From an uncultured Prevotella sp. (GTDB taxonomy: Bacteria > Bacteroidota > Bacteroidia > Bacteroidales > Bacteroidaceae): DNA of 40,651 bases. The notes below the pieces were generated by a model, which did not search any database, had not been told where the DNA came from, and worked only from the letters and a program-made list of their open reading frames with translations. The stretch is from assembly GCA_905202125.1 (NCBI GenBank), contig CAJKQX010000014.1, positions 1 through 40,651 of the forward strand, in the 5' to 3' direction. The position numbers and the translations under genes are program-made. Of the stretch, positions 17,629-25,198 are shown one piece after another. Position 1 is the stretch's first letter. Each line of letters begins with the position of its first letter.

Positions 17629-17730
17629 TACGGTGGTTTTCACTTCAAAAACCAATGGATTTCAACATCAAAACCAGTGGATTCCAACTGCAAAACCAGT
17701 GGATTTCAACTGAAAAACCGCTGATCCGCA
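17629..17730. repeat. 22-bp tandem repeat, about 4.7 units
   Basis: Units with core ACCAGTGGATTTCAACTG start at 17629 (degenerate), 17651, 17673, 17695 and 17717 (degenerate end), each exactly 22 bases apart. The two middle units are nearly identical. The array fills the space between the nupG promoter and the tRNA-Gly gene. The rest of the 17534-17860 interval (17731-17860) shows no gene and no clear terminator. Confidence 0.85.
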
Positions 17731-17860
17731 TTTACTCTATGTAGGGCCGCTACCTGTTGCAGTCGCAAGGGATATCTGCAAAGTATGTTTCACTGTATGT
17801 TTACAATCGAAAAACAAATGAGAGAAAAACCGGATTGAATCTGCGATAAAGGAATACAGA

Positions 17861-17932
17861 GCGGCAAACGGGGTTCGAACCCGCGGCCCCCAGCTTGGGA
17901 AGCTAGTGCTCTACCAACTGAGCTATTACCGC
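17861..17932 (-). tRNA. tRNA-Gly (CCC)
   Basis: A 72-base cloverleaf on the minus strand: acceptor GCGGTAA pairs with TTGCCGC with a near-complete stem, D-arm GCTCAGTTGGTAGAGC, anticodon stem CTAGC/GCTGG with loop TTCCCAA (anticodon CCC), T-arm with GTTCGAAC. CCA is not encoded. It is 16 bases downstream of tRNA-Thr and probably in the same transcript. Confidence 0.96.
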
Positions 17933-17948
17933 ATAATAACGAAAAAGA

Positions 17949-18020
17949 GCCGATACCCGGACTCGAACCGGGGACCTATTCATTACGAATGAATTGCTCT
18001 ACCAACTGAGCCATATCGGC
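17949..18020 (-). tRNA. tRNA-Thr (CGT)
   Basis: A 72-base cloverleaf on the minus strand: acceptor GCCGATA/TATCGGC, D-arm GCTCAGTTGGTAGAGC, anticodon stem ATTCA/TGAAT with loop TTCGTAA (anticodon CGT), T-arm CCCGG/CCGGG with GTTCGAG. CCA is not encoded. First gene of the Thr-Gly pair. Confidence 0.96.
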
Positions 18021-18042
18021 CTTGCTATCTCTTTATCGACTG

Positions 18043-18074
18043 CAAAATTAATTATTTTTTTTGTATGCGCCAAA
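18043..18074 (-). promoter_or_regulatory. Promoter of tRNA-Thr/tRNA-Gly
   Basis: TTTG (18071-18074), 20 bases, TAATTTTG (18043-18050) on the minus strand: exact consensus, about 23 bases before tRNA-Thr. Confidence 0.8.
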
Positions 18075-18157
18075 CTTTCACCTTTATATTATTGCATGAG
18101 ATGTGGCAAATTCAAACATTTTGATACAAGTTTATCAAATATCAGATGGATTATTCG

Positions 18158-18165
18158 TACCTTTG
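18158..18165 (+). promoter_or_regulatory. Probable -7 box for the DUF4491-rlmH unit
   Basis: TACCTTTG matches TAnnTTTG 52 bases before the DUF4491 start. No matching TTTG was found 19-21 bases upstream, so this is a weaker call. Confidence 0.45.
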
Positions 18166-18216
18166 TATAAGATAAGTCGCATCGGCCTATCATGTTTATG
18201 ACTAATACATTATATT

Positions 18217-18522
18217 ATGGAATTATATTTCTCGGGCATCGCGATTGCCATAATCACATTTCTGATAATCGGACTGTTCCATCCGATAGTTATCAAGGTG
18301 GAATATTACTGGGGAACAAGACCGTGGTGGATATTTCTTATCGTAGGGATAATCTCGATCATGGCGGCCATGATGATTGGCGACATATTCGTGTCTGCCA
18401 TATTGGGGGTGTTTGGCGCATCATGCCTGTGGAGCATATTGGAGATAAAGGAACAGCGTGAACGTGTGATGAAAGGTTGGTTTCCCAAAAATCCTAAAAG
18501 ACTGAAGGAGTATGAAAATTGA
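18217..18522 (+). CDS. DUF4491 small membrane protein
   Basis: A 101-residue protein with three hydrophobic segments (about 3-24, 37-55 and 58-76) and a conserved-looking HPIVIKVEYYWGTRPWWIF stretch after the first helix. This fits DUF4491, an uncharacterised inner-membrane family. The C-terminal 25 residues are charged (KEQRERVMKGWFPKNPKRL). It overlaps rlmH by 11 bases, so the two are translationally linked; why a membrane protein is coupled to a ribosomal methyltransferase is unknown. Confidence 0.8.
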   Translation: MELYFSGIAIAIITFLIIGLFHPIVIKVEYYWGTRPWWIFLIVGIISIMAAMMIGDIFVSAILGVFGASCLWSILEIKEQRERVMKGWFPKNPKRLKEYEN

Positions 18523-18982
18523 ATTGATATTGGTGGGTAAAACCACTGACAATAAATTCTCTGACATAATAAATGATTATGTCGGACGGATAAATCATTA
18601 TTCACAATTCACCGTCAATACCATCCCGGGACTGAGAAACACAAAGAATCTGAGCCGGAACCAACAGAAACAGACCGAAGGTGAACTGATACTGAAGATG
18701 ATACAACCGGGGGATACAGTTGTGCTGCTCGACGAACATGGCAAAGAATACAGAAGCATAGAACTGGCGCAATGGCTTGAGAAGAAACAACAGACGGCAC
18801 GAAAACTGGTGTTTGTCATCGGCGGGCCTTATGGTTTCTCGGATGCGGTGTATCTGCGGGCTGACGAGAAACTGTCACTTTCGAAACTCACATTCTCGCA
18901 CCAGATGATACGTATGATTTTCACCGAGCAATTGTACCGCGCCTGCACTATAATAAAAGGTGAGGCTTATCATCACGAATAG
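18512..18982 (+). CDS. rlmH: 23S rRNA (pseudouridine-1915-N3)-methyltransferase
   Basis: A 156-residue SPOUT methyltransferase of the RlmH (YbeA) family, acting on assembled 70S ribosomes at pseudouridine 1915. Diagnostic features: MKIELILVGKT at the start, LLDEHGKEYRS, the SAM loop GGPYGF (104-109), the LSLSKLTFSHQMIRMIFTEQ region (two halves of the knot) and the C-terminal YHH (153-155). Its length equals the family norm. Confidence 0.97.
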   Translation: MKIELILVGKTTDNKFSDIINDYVGRINHYSQFTVNTIPGLRNTKNLSRNQQKQTEGELILKMIQPGDTVVLLDEHGKEYRSIELAQWLEKKQQTARKLVFVIGGPYGFSDAVYLRADEKLSLSKLTFSHQMIRMIFTEQLYRACTIIKGEAYHHE

Positions 18983-19021
18983 GATAAGACATAAAGACTG
19001 AACCGGAAAATCACAAATAAA

Positions 19022-19101
19022 AAAGGGTGTATCAGATTTGAACAACTCATCTTCAAACGAACGATAAACGTATTGAAGAGGTTCGGTCTGATACACCCTT
19101 T
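19022..19101 (-). terminator. Long hairpin terminator between nqrF and rlmH
   Basis: AAAGGGTGTATCAGA (19022-19036) pairs perfectly with TCTGATACACCCTTT (19087-19101) over 15 bp. Inside it, patches around CTTCAA (19051-19056) and TTGAAG (19073-19078) can pair, making a long branched or bulged arm of 80 bases. On the minus strand it is followed by TTTTTTATTTG, so it ends the nqr operon; it could also block rlmH read-through. Confidence 0.8.
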
Positions 19102-19118
19102 GCTATCAATCGATGCTC

Positions 19119-20387
19119 TTATCCACCGAAATTATCATACATGATCGACTCCGGATCTACGCCTAAGCCATCAAGCATATTGACCACGGCCTTGCTCATA
19201 GGGCCGGGACCGCACATGTAATATTCTATATCTTCCGGGGCTTCGTGGTCTTTCAGATATGTGTTGTACATTACCTGATGTACGAAACCTGCTGTATAAT
19301 TCACACCGGCTGCATCGGCAGCAGGATCGGGACGGTCGAGCGCGAGGTGGAAATGGAAATTGGGGAAATCTTTCTCCAGCTCTTGGAAATCCTTCAGATA
19401 GAAGACTTCGTTCAGTGCACGGGCGCCGTAGAAATAATGCATCTCGCGATCAGTGGTGTGCAACGTCTTTGTCATGTGCATAATCTGTGCACGAAGCGGA
19501 GCCATACCGGCGCCACCACCTACCCAAATCATCTCTTTCTTCGAATCGAAATGTGGATGGAAATCGCCATAGGGACCACTCATCAATACCTTATCACCCG
19601 GTTTCAAGGTGAAGATATACGAAGAGGCGATACCCGGATTGACATCCATGAATCCGCTTCTGTCAGGTTTGAACGGAGGAGTGGCGATACGCACGGTCAA
19701 CATGAAGACGTCACCCTCGGCCGGATAGTTGGCCATAGAGTAAGCTCTGATGGTTGGCTCGGGGTTAACACATTTGAGCGGGAAGAGCCCAAACTTTTCC
19801 CATGCCAGCAAATACTCGTCACCAATGAGTGACTTATCGATATCCTTGTCATACGACATAGAGAATGCGGGAATCTTTATCTGTGCGTAAGAACCGGGGA
19901 GGAAATCCATGTGAGCACCTTTGGGCAACTGCACTTTGAATTCCTTGATAAAGGTAGCCACGTTCTTGTTGGAAACGACAGTACACTCGTATTCCTTGAC
20001 TCCGAGAACGCTGGCATTAACCTTGATTTTCATGTCGGATTTCACCTTAACCTGGCATCCGAGTCTCCAATGGTCCTTCTGCTGTTTGCGGCTGAAATGA
20101 GGTATCTCTGAAGGAAGTATCTCTCCCCCACCCTCAAGCACCTGACATTTGCACTGTCCGCACGAACCTTTGCCGCCACATGCCGACGAAAGGAAAATTC
20201 CATTATTAGATAATGTGTTGAGCAATGTCGAACCGGACTCCACGCTCAACTGTTTGTCATCGTTTATAGTAATTGTCACATTGCCCGATGAGACCAGAAA
20301 ATTCTTGGCAACAAGCAAGATGACCACAAGCAACAATACGACAGCAAGAAATACTACGATGCTTGTCAATATTAAATTCATATCCAT
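19119..20387 (-). CDS. nqrF: Na+-translocating NADH:quinone reductase subunit F
   Basis: A 422-residue electron-entry subunit: NADH dehydrogenase part of the sodium pump. One N-terminal membrane helix (about 6-28), a 2Fe-2S ferredoxin domain with C70, C76, C79 and C111, the FAD-binding RAYSMANYP segment, and the NADH-binding GGGAGMAPLRAQI region with the C-terminal CGPGPM. All expected residues are present. Last gene of nqrABCDEF. Confidence 0.97.
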   Translation of the reverse strand: MDMNLILTSIVVFLAVVLLLVVILLVAKNFLVSSGNVTITINDDKQLSVESGSTLLNTLSNNGIFLSSACGGKGSCGQCKCQVLEGGGEILPSEIPHFSRKQQKDHWRLGCQVKVKSDMKIKVNASVLGVKEYECTVVSNKNVATFIKEFKVQLPKGAHMDFLPGSYAQIKIPAFSMSYDKDIDKSLIGDEYLLAWEKFGLFPLKCVNPEPTIRAYSMANYPAEGDVFMLTVRIATPPFKPDRSGFMDVNPGIASSYIFTLKPGDKVLMSGPYGDFHPHFDSKKEMIWVGGGAGMAPLRAQIMHMTKTLHTTDREMHYFYGARALNEVFYLKDFQELEKDFPNFHFHLALDRPDPAADAAGVNYTAGFVHQVMYNTYLKDHEAPEDIEYYMCGPGPMSKAVVNMLDGLGVDPESIMYDNFGG

Positions 20388-20400
20388 TGTTCTGTCCTTT

Positions 20401-21027
20401 TTAGATATTCAAACCAGAGAAACACATAAATGCCATTGCCATAAGTCCTACGACAATAAACGTAATACCTAATCCCTTCAACGGAGCGGGCACATCCGAA
20501 TATGCCATCTTCTCCCTGATGGCAGCCAAACCAACGATAGCCAGGAGCCAACCGATACCTGAACCCAACGCATAGGATATGGCGTCGGCCACGCTACCAA
20601 TCATCTTAGGGTCGCTTTCGCCCAACGTGATGCGCTGTTGCATGAAAAGCGATGCTCCCATGATTGCACAGTTCACGGCTATCAACGGAAGGAAGATACC
20701 CAACGATGCGTACAACGAGGGACTGAAACGCTCGACAATCATTTCCACCAACTGCACGATGGCTGCAATCACGGCGATGAAAAGAATAAAACTCAAGAAA
20801 CTCAAGTCTACTCCTTCAACGATGGCATCGGCTGCCAACACCTTTGTCTGAAGCAGATAATTGACAGGAAGAGTCACCGCCAGCACAAACGTCACGGCAA
20901 TACCCAGTCCGACAGCGGTCTTGACATTCTTTGAAACAGCCAAATAGGAACACATTCCGAGAAAGAATGCGAATATCATATTGTCGACAAATATCGAACG
21001 AACAAACAAACTAATTAAATGTTCCAT
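20401..21027 (-). CDS. nqrE: Na+-translocating NADH:quinone reductase subunit E
   Basis: A 208-residue protein with six predicted membrane helices. C26 (GMCSYLAV) and C120 (VNCAIMG) correspond to the cysteines that, together with those of NqrD, hold an iron centre in the membrane core. Thirteen bases separate it from nqrF. Confidence 0.96.
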   Translation of the reverse strand: MEHLISLFVRSIFVDNMIFAFFLGMCSYLAVSKNVKTAVGLGIAVTFVLAVTLPVNYLLQTKVLAADAIVEGVDLSFLSFILFIAVIAAIVQLVEMIVERFSPSLYASLGIFLPLIAVNCAIMGASLFMQQRITLGESDPKMIGSVADAISYALGSGIGWLLAIVGLAAIREKMAYSDVPAPLKGLGITFIVVGLMAMAFMCFSGLNI

Positions 21028-21080
21028 TTATCTTTCAATTTAAAATTGTATAAATCTTATCCTTACACAATGTGTCATGA

Positions 21081-21713
21081 TTACTTGTCCTGCAGTTCTT
21101 TATGCTTTGAACGCTGATACCATATAATACATGCACAGATAATCAATGCCATCGGAGGCATCAACATCAGTCCGTTGTTGACATATCCCAAATCTTTCAA
21201 CCACTCATGATTCAATATGTTGAATCCGAGCAGCGTTCCGGAACCGAGCAACTCGCGGAAGAATGCGACGATAATCAGTATCTTGGCATATCCGAGACCG
21301 TTGCCAATTCCGTCGAGACATGATTCCCAGGGACCATTCTGCAAAGCGAAGGCCTCGAGACGACCCATAAGGATACAGTTGGTAATAATCAATCCTACAT
21401 AAACCGACAGTTGAACACTCACATCGTAGGCAAAGGCCTTGAGCACCTCACTGACAATCGTAACCAGAGCGGCGACAACCACCAACTGAACAATGATGCG
21501 GATACGGTTGGGGACGGTCTTTCGCAACAACGAGATGATAAGATTTGAGAATGTTGTTATTATCGTGACCGACAATCCCATCACTATGGCCGGTTCCAGT
21601 TTGGCTGTGACAGCCAAAGCCGAACAGATACCAAGCACTTGCACGGTAACGGGATTCTCCATTCCTAACGGAGTGGAAAGAATTTCTTTGTTTTTATTTG
21701 ACAATATTTGCAT
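21081..21713 (-). CDS. nqrD: Na+-translocating NADH:quinone reductase subunit D
   Basis: A 210-residue membrane protein homologous to NqrE in inverted topology. C30 (LGICSALAV) and C113 (TNCILMGR) are the expected iron-coordinating cysteines. The gap to nqrE (53 bases) is the longest within the operon and shows no promoter. Confidence 0.96.
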   Translation of the reverse strand: MQILSNKNKEILSTPLGMENPVTVQVLGICSALAVTAKLEPAIVMGLSVTIITTFSNLIISLLRKTVPNRIRIIVQLVVVAALVTIVSEVLKAFAYDVSVQLSVYVGLIITNCILMGRLEAFALQNGPWESCLDGIGNGLGYAKILIIVAFFRELLGSGTLLGFNILNHEWLKDLGYVNNGLMLMPPMALIICACIIWYQRSKHKELQDK

Positions 21714-21730
21714 AATAAATCCCTCTTTAA

Positions 21731-22408
21731 TTATTTAGTTGTCAGGAAACTGCCATACTGGCCCAGACAATCTTTCAACATTTTGTTCACGCCTTCAGAT
21801 GTAATAGTACCTCCGGAGATACCGTCCACCTGGTAATCGGCATTTTCCACCTTGCCATTCTTCACCACTCCGAGAGCTATATCGTTGCCATCGAGAGTCT
21901 TCTTGCCATGAAACAGGTTCTGGAAATGCTCTGTTGCAATCTCGGCTCCAAGACCGGGAGTCTCGCTCGCATGTGAGAAATAAACGCCATACACGGTGTT
22001 CTTGTCGGCATCAAGGGCGACATAGCCCCAGATACTGCCCCAAAGACCTACGCCATATACTGGGAAGATGTATTTCTGATTGCCATCCACCTCGGCCTCG
22101 AAGACATGAAGGCGACCGTTCTCTTTGGCCTCTGTCTCATACGAAATGGCGAAATCGCCCTTATTCTCGGTCAAAGTGCCATCGGCATTCATCAACATGT
22201 CTGCCTTGACGTATTTAGCATATTCTGCGTCAACATCGTCCACGTCTTTAATATTCAACGCGGAGAGTATCTGTTTCTTTGTATCAAGTTCGATATTCTT
22301 GTTTTGTTTGTCACGCAAAGACGAACTTACAAATGACAACAAGAATGCGACGATAACAACCATTATCGCGGCATATATTATTGTATAAGTATTACTGTTT
22401 GTATTCAT
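21731..22408 (-). CDS. nqrC: Na+-translocating NADH:quinone reductase subunit C
   Basis: A 225-residue subunit with one N-terminal membrane helix and a periplasmic FMN domain. The flavinylation site is DGISGGT with T201 as the expected FMN-bearing threonine; the usual motif is DxxSGAT, so here Gly replaces Ala. Attachment would need ApbE, not encoded in this window. Confidence 0.95.
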   Translation of the reverse strand: MNTNSNTYTIIYAAIMVVIVAFLLSFVSSSLRDKQNKNIELDTKKQILSALNIKDVDDVDAEYAKYVKADMLMNADGTLTENKGDFAISYETEAKENGRLHVFEAEVDGNQKYIFPVYGVGLWGSIWGYVALDADKNTVYGVYFSHASETPGLGAEIATEHFQNLFHGKKTLDGNDIALGVVKNGKVENADYQVDGISGGTITSEGVNKMLKDCLGQYGSFLTTK

Positions 22409-22422
22409 TGTCGCAATTGTTT

Positions 22423-23604
22423 TTAATGATTTGAACGTATGGCACGATTCTTTCTACGATTGATGTTCTTCTGCACCACACAGTAGTCGATAAGCGGTGC
22501 GAAAACATTCATCAACAGAATAGCCAACATCATACCTTCGGGGAAACCGGGATTGAGCACGCGAATAATGATGGCCATGACACCGATGAGGAAACCGAAG
22601 ATATACTTTCCGGTCTCGGTACGTGCCGAGGTTACAGGGTCGGTTGCCATGAATACGGCACCGAAACAGAAGCCTCCCAATACGAGATGTTCGTACCACG
22701 GCATCTGTGCCATAGGTGTTTCAAGTCCTGTAATATTAAATATGTATGCCATGAAAGCGCCTCCGACAAAGACAGAAGACATGATCTTCCAACTTGCAAC
22801 TCCTGTCCACAACAATATTATGGCACCGAGAGCGATTGCGATAACACTGGTTTCACCTATCGAACCTGGGATCAGGCCGTATATCATATCCATAGAGAAC
22901 GGAGGCACTGCGCCCGATGTGGCTGTCTCGCCCAATGGAGTGGCAACAGTAAGACCGTCTATATGTCCGCCAAAACCGAACATTGAATCGCCCGATACCC
23001 ATACGGCATCGCCCGACATTTTGGTAGGATATGCGAAAAACAGGAAGGCGCGTGTAATCAATGCTACATTAAACACGTTCATTCCTGTTCCGCCGAACAC
23101 CTCTTTTGCAAATATCACGGCGAAGGCCACGGCAACGGCCATAATCCATAACGGACAGTCGACCGGCAGAATCATAGGTATCAGGATACCGGAAACAAGA
23201 AATCCTTCCTGTATCTCCTCCTTCTTCCATTGAGCCACGACAAACTCTATACCGAGACCCACGATATACGATACGACAATCTTGGGCAATACAGCCAAAA
23301 AACCGTAGATGAACATATCAAGGAATCCTACCGTGGCAAAGGCTTCTGGAGACACAGCCTTGAAATGCTGATATCCAACGTTGTACATACCAAAGAGCAA
23401 TGCAGGCATCAGGGCGATAACAACAATCGACATTATACGTTTGCTATCAATCGAATCGTGAATATGCACACCGGTTTTGGAAGTAGTATTCGGTACGAAC
23501 AAGAAAGTTTCGAAACCATCGAAAACGGATTGTAACGCATGAAATCTACCTCCTTCCTCAAAATTCGGTTTTATCTTATTCAGATAATTTCTTAATGCTT
23601 TCAT
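22423..23604 (-). CDS. nqrB: Na+-translocating NADH:quinone reductase subunit B
   Basis: A 393-residue membrane subunit that carries covalent FMN and riboflavin and is central to sodium translocation. The flavinylation motif DGLTVAT (216-222, with T222 as the attachment residue) follows the DxxTxAT pattern. The conserved GGTGMNVFNVALITRAFLFF-type segment is at about 171-190. Confidence 0.96.
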   Translation of the reverse strand: MKALRNYLNKIKPNFEEGGRFHALQSVFDGFETFLFVPNTTSKTGVHIHDSIDSKRIMSIVVIALMPALLFGMYNVGYQHFKAVSPEAFATVGFLDMFIYGFLAVLPKIVVSYIVGLGIEFVVAQWKKEEIQEGFLVSGILIPMILPVDCPLWIMAVAVAFAVIFAKEVFGGTGMNVFNVALITRAFLFFAYPTKMSGDAVWVSGDSMFGFGGHIDGLTVATPLGETATSGAVPPFSMDMIYGLIPGSIGETSVIAIALGAIILLWTGVASWKIMSSVFVGGAFMAYIFNITGLETPMAQMPWYEHLVLGGFCFGAVFMATDPVTSARTETGKYIFGFLIGVMAIIIRVLNPGFPEGMMLAILLMNVFAPLIDYCVVQKNINRRKNRAIRSNH

Positions 23605-23639
23605 CTTATTACTAAGTATTTCTCTTTATATTCAATTAA

Positions 23640-24992
23640 TTATTCCATTTCTTTACGCAACATATCGAGACCTTCGCGCACAATGTGTTGCAACTCCAAT
23701 TTGGAGGAATCGACAAACTCAGCAAGAGCGAAATCCTCGGGCGACACCTCATATATGCCGAGTGCCTCCATCTTGTCGATATCTCCACAGATTATTGCTT
23801 TGATAAGGTATTCGCCATAGATATCCATCGGGAGCACCTTGTCATATTCGCCGCTCATGATCATGTGACGTTCACCACCTTTGACACGGGCATCGAGCGC
23901 GTACTCTTTCTTCTTGCCGAAGAGCCAGGAGAAATAACTATGACTGGTGGAGAAATCATTGATGCGGGGCATGATCCAACCCAGCATCTCGTCCGCATCG
24001 TCTCCTTCGGGGATAATGGTGATTTCCGAAGCGCGTGCACTCAGATAGTCTGTCTGCGAAGCTCGTTTGCCTGTCAACGGATTACCGTTTATCAGACGAT
24101 AATGTTCGGCGTCCTTTATCTTATCACCTACAATCGATGACAGTTGCTGACCAACGACGACATCGGCATAAGCGGGAGTACTGATTTCGCTTCCGGCAAC
24201 GGCAACAGTGCGTCTCAGATTCACCTTTCCCGTATTGAACAGTCGTCCGAAGAAAACTACCGCCATCGGGTCTACTGTCCAAACAATTTCTCCTTTATTG
24301 ACTGGTGAAACATGATTGATCTGCACTCCGACATTACCTGCCGGGCAAGGACCGTCGAAAACATTCACCTCAACATCTTTGGCGTTGACAAGAGCATCGG
24401 CTGTCTGCTTGGCACCGATACCGAGATAGGTCTTCGCAATCTTTGAAAGAGCCGACAGTCCTGTCTGGAAATCAGACTCATTGCCCTTGAGTTCATACTC
24501 AAAATCAGCCGCAAGGGGCATGTCACGCAGTGCACTCACAAATATTGCTTTGGGCATTGCATCCGGTGTGGTGGATACTGCGTAAGGCAATTGGAAGATA
24601 TATCCGAACAATCCGGCCTCAAGCAAAGACTTGATTACGGCCGGACCGTCAAGTTCGCTCAAGGATTTAACACCAAAGTCAGCATATTCCTGCTGATCGT
24701 CTGCCTTCACTTCGACACAGAGCACTTTTCTTCGCTCACCACGCACGACGGAAGATACGACACCACTGACAGGAGAAGAGAACTTGACATCCGGAAATTT
24801 CTTATTGACAAACAACACATCTCCGGCTTTTATTCTGTCGCCTTCGCGAACTACAACTTTGGGTACAATCCCAACAAAGTCATCCGGAACAAGACCGTAC
24901 ATCTCACTCTTGGCCACACCCGTTTTATCATGAGCAGCCTTTCCTTTGAGATTGATATCCAAGCCTTTCCGCAACTTAATTACATTCGTCAT
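23640..24992 (-). CDS. nqrA: Na+-translocating NADH:quinone reductase subunit A
   Basis: A 450-residue peripheral subunit, first gene of the operon and linked to quinone binding in the Vibrio enzyme. Typical segments are IKLRKGLDINLKGKA at the N-terminus, SPVSGVVSSVVRGERR and IFVSALRDMPLAADFEYELKG-type wording near residue 150 (quoted in part). Length is the family norm. Confidence 0.96.
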   Translation of the reverse strand: MTNVIKLRKGLDINLKGKAAHDKTGVAKSEMYGLVPDDFVGIVPKVVVREGDRIKAGDVLFVNKKFPDVKFSSPVSGVVSSVVRGERRKVLCVEVKADDQQEYADFGVKSLSELDGPAVIKSLLEAGLFGYIFQLPYAVSTTPDAMPKAIFVSALRDMPLAADFEYELKGNESDFQTGLSALSKIAKTYLGIGAKQTADALVNAKDVEVNVFDGPCPAGNVGVQINHVSPVNKGEIVWTVDPMAVVFFGRLFNTGKVNLRRTVAVAGSEISTPAYADVVVGQQLSSIVGDKIKDAEHYRLINGNPLTGKRASQTDYLSARASEITIIPEGDDADEMLGWIMPRINDFSTSHSYFSWLFGKKKEYALDARVKGGERHMIMSGEYDKVLPMDIYGEYLIKAIICGDIDKMEALGIYEVSPEDFALAEFVDSSKLELQHIVREGLDMLRKEME

Positions 24993-25086
24993 AGATATTT
25001 ATAAAATAATAATGATAATCTCTCAAAAAGATTCAAAATGGATTGCTTTGAAATTTAACCTATTTTTGAATTTTTCACAATCGTTG

Positions 25087-25094
25087 CAAAATTA
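25087..25094 (-). promoter_or_regulatory. Probable -7 box of the nqr operon
   Basis: TAATTTTG on the minus strand matches TAnnTTTG, 95 bases before nqrA. The nearest TTTG upstream is only 14 bases away, so the -33 element is imperfect. Confidence 0.45.
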
Positions 25095-25134
25095 GCAAAA
25101 ATCAGAGACAAATAAAAGAAAAAACTCTTTAATT

Positions 25135-25165
25135 TTTGTCATACAAAAAAAATAATGTAATTTTG
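25135..25165 (+). promoter_or_regulatory. Promoter of tamB
   Basis: TTTG (25135-25138), 19 bases, TAATTTTG (25158-25165): exact consensus. Predicted start near 25172 gives a leader of about 27 bases. Confidence 0.8.
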
Positions 25166-25198
25166 AATTTCCATTCTTAACATTGATTTTAGTCTGAG

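Noticed and set aside
17629..17730. Possible CRISPR array
   Set aside because: The 22-bp units are contiguous without unique spacers, so this is a tandem repeat; no cas genes are present.
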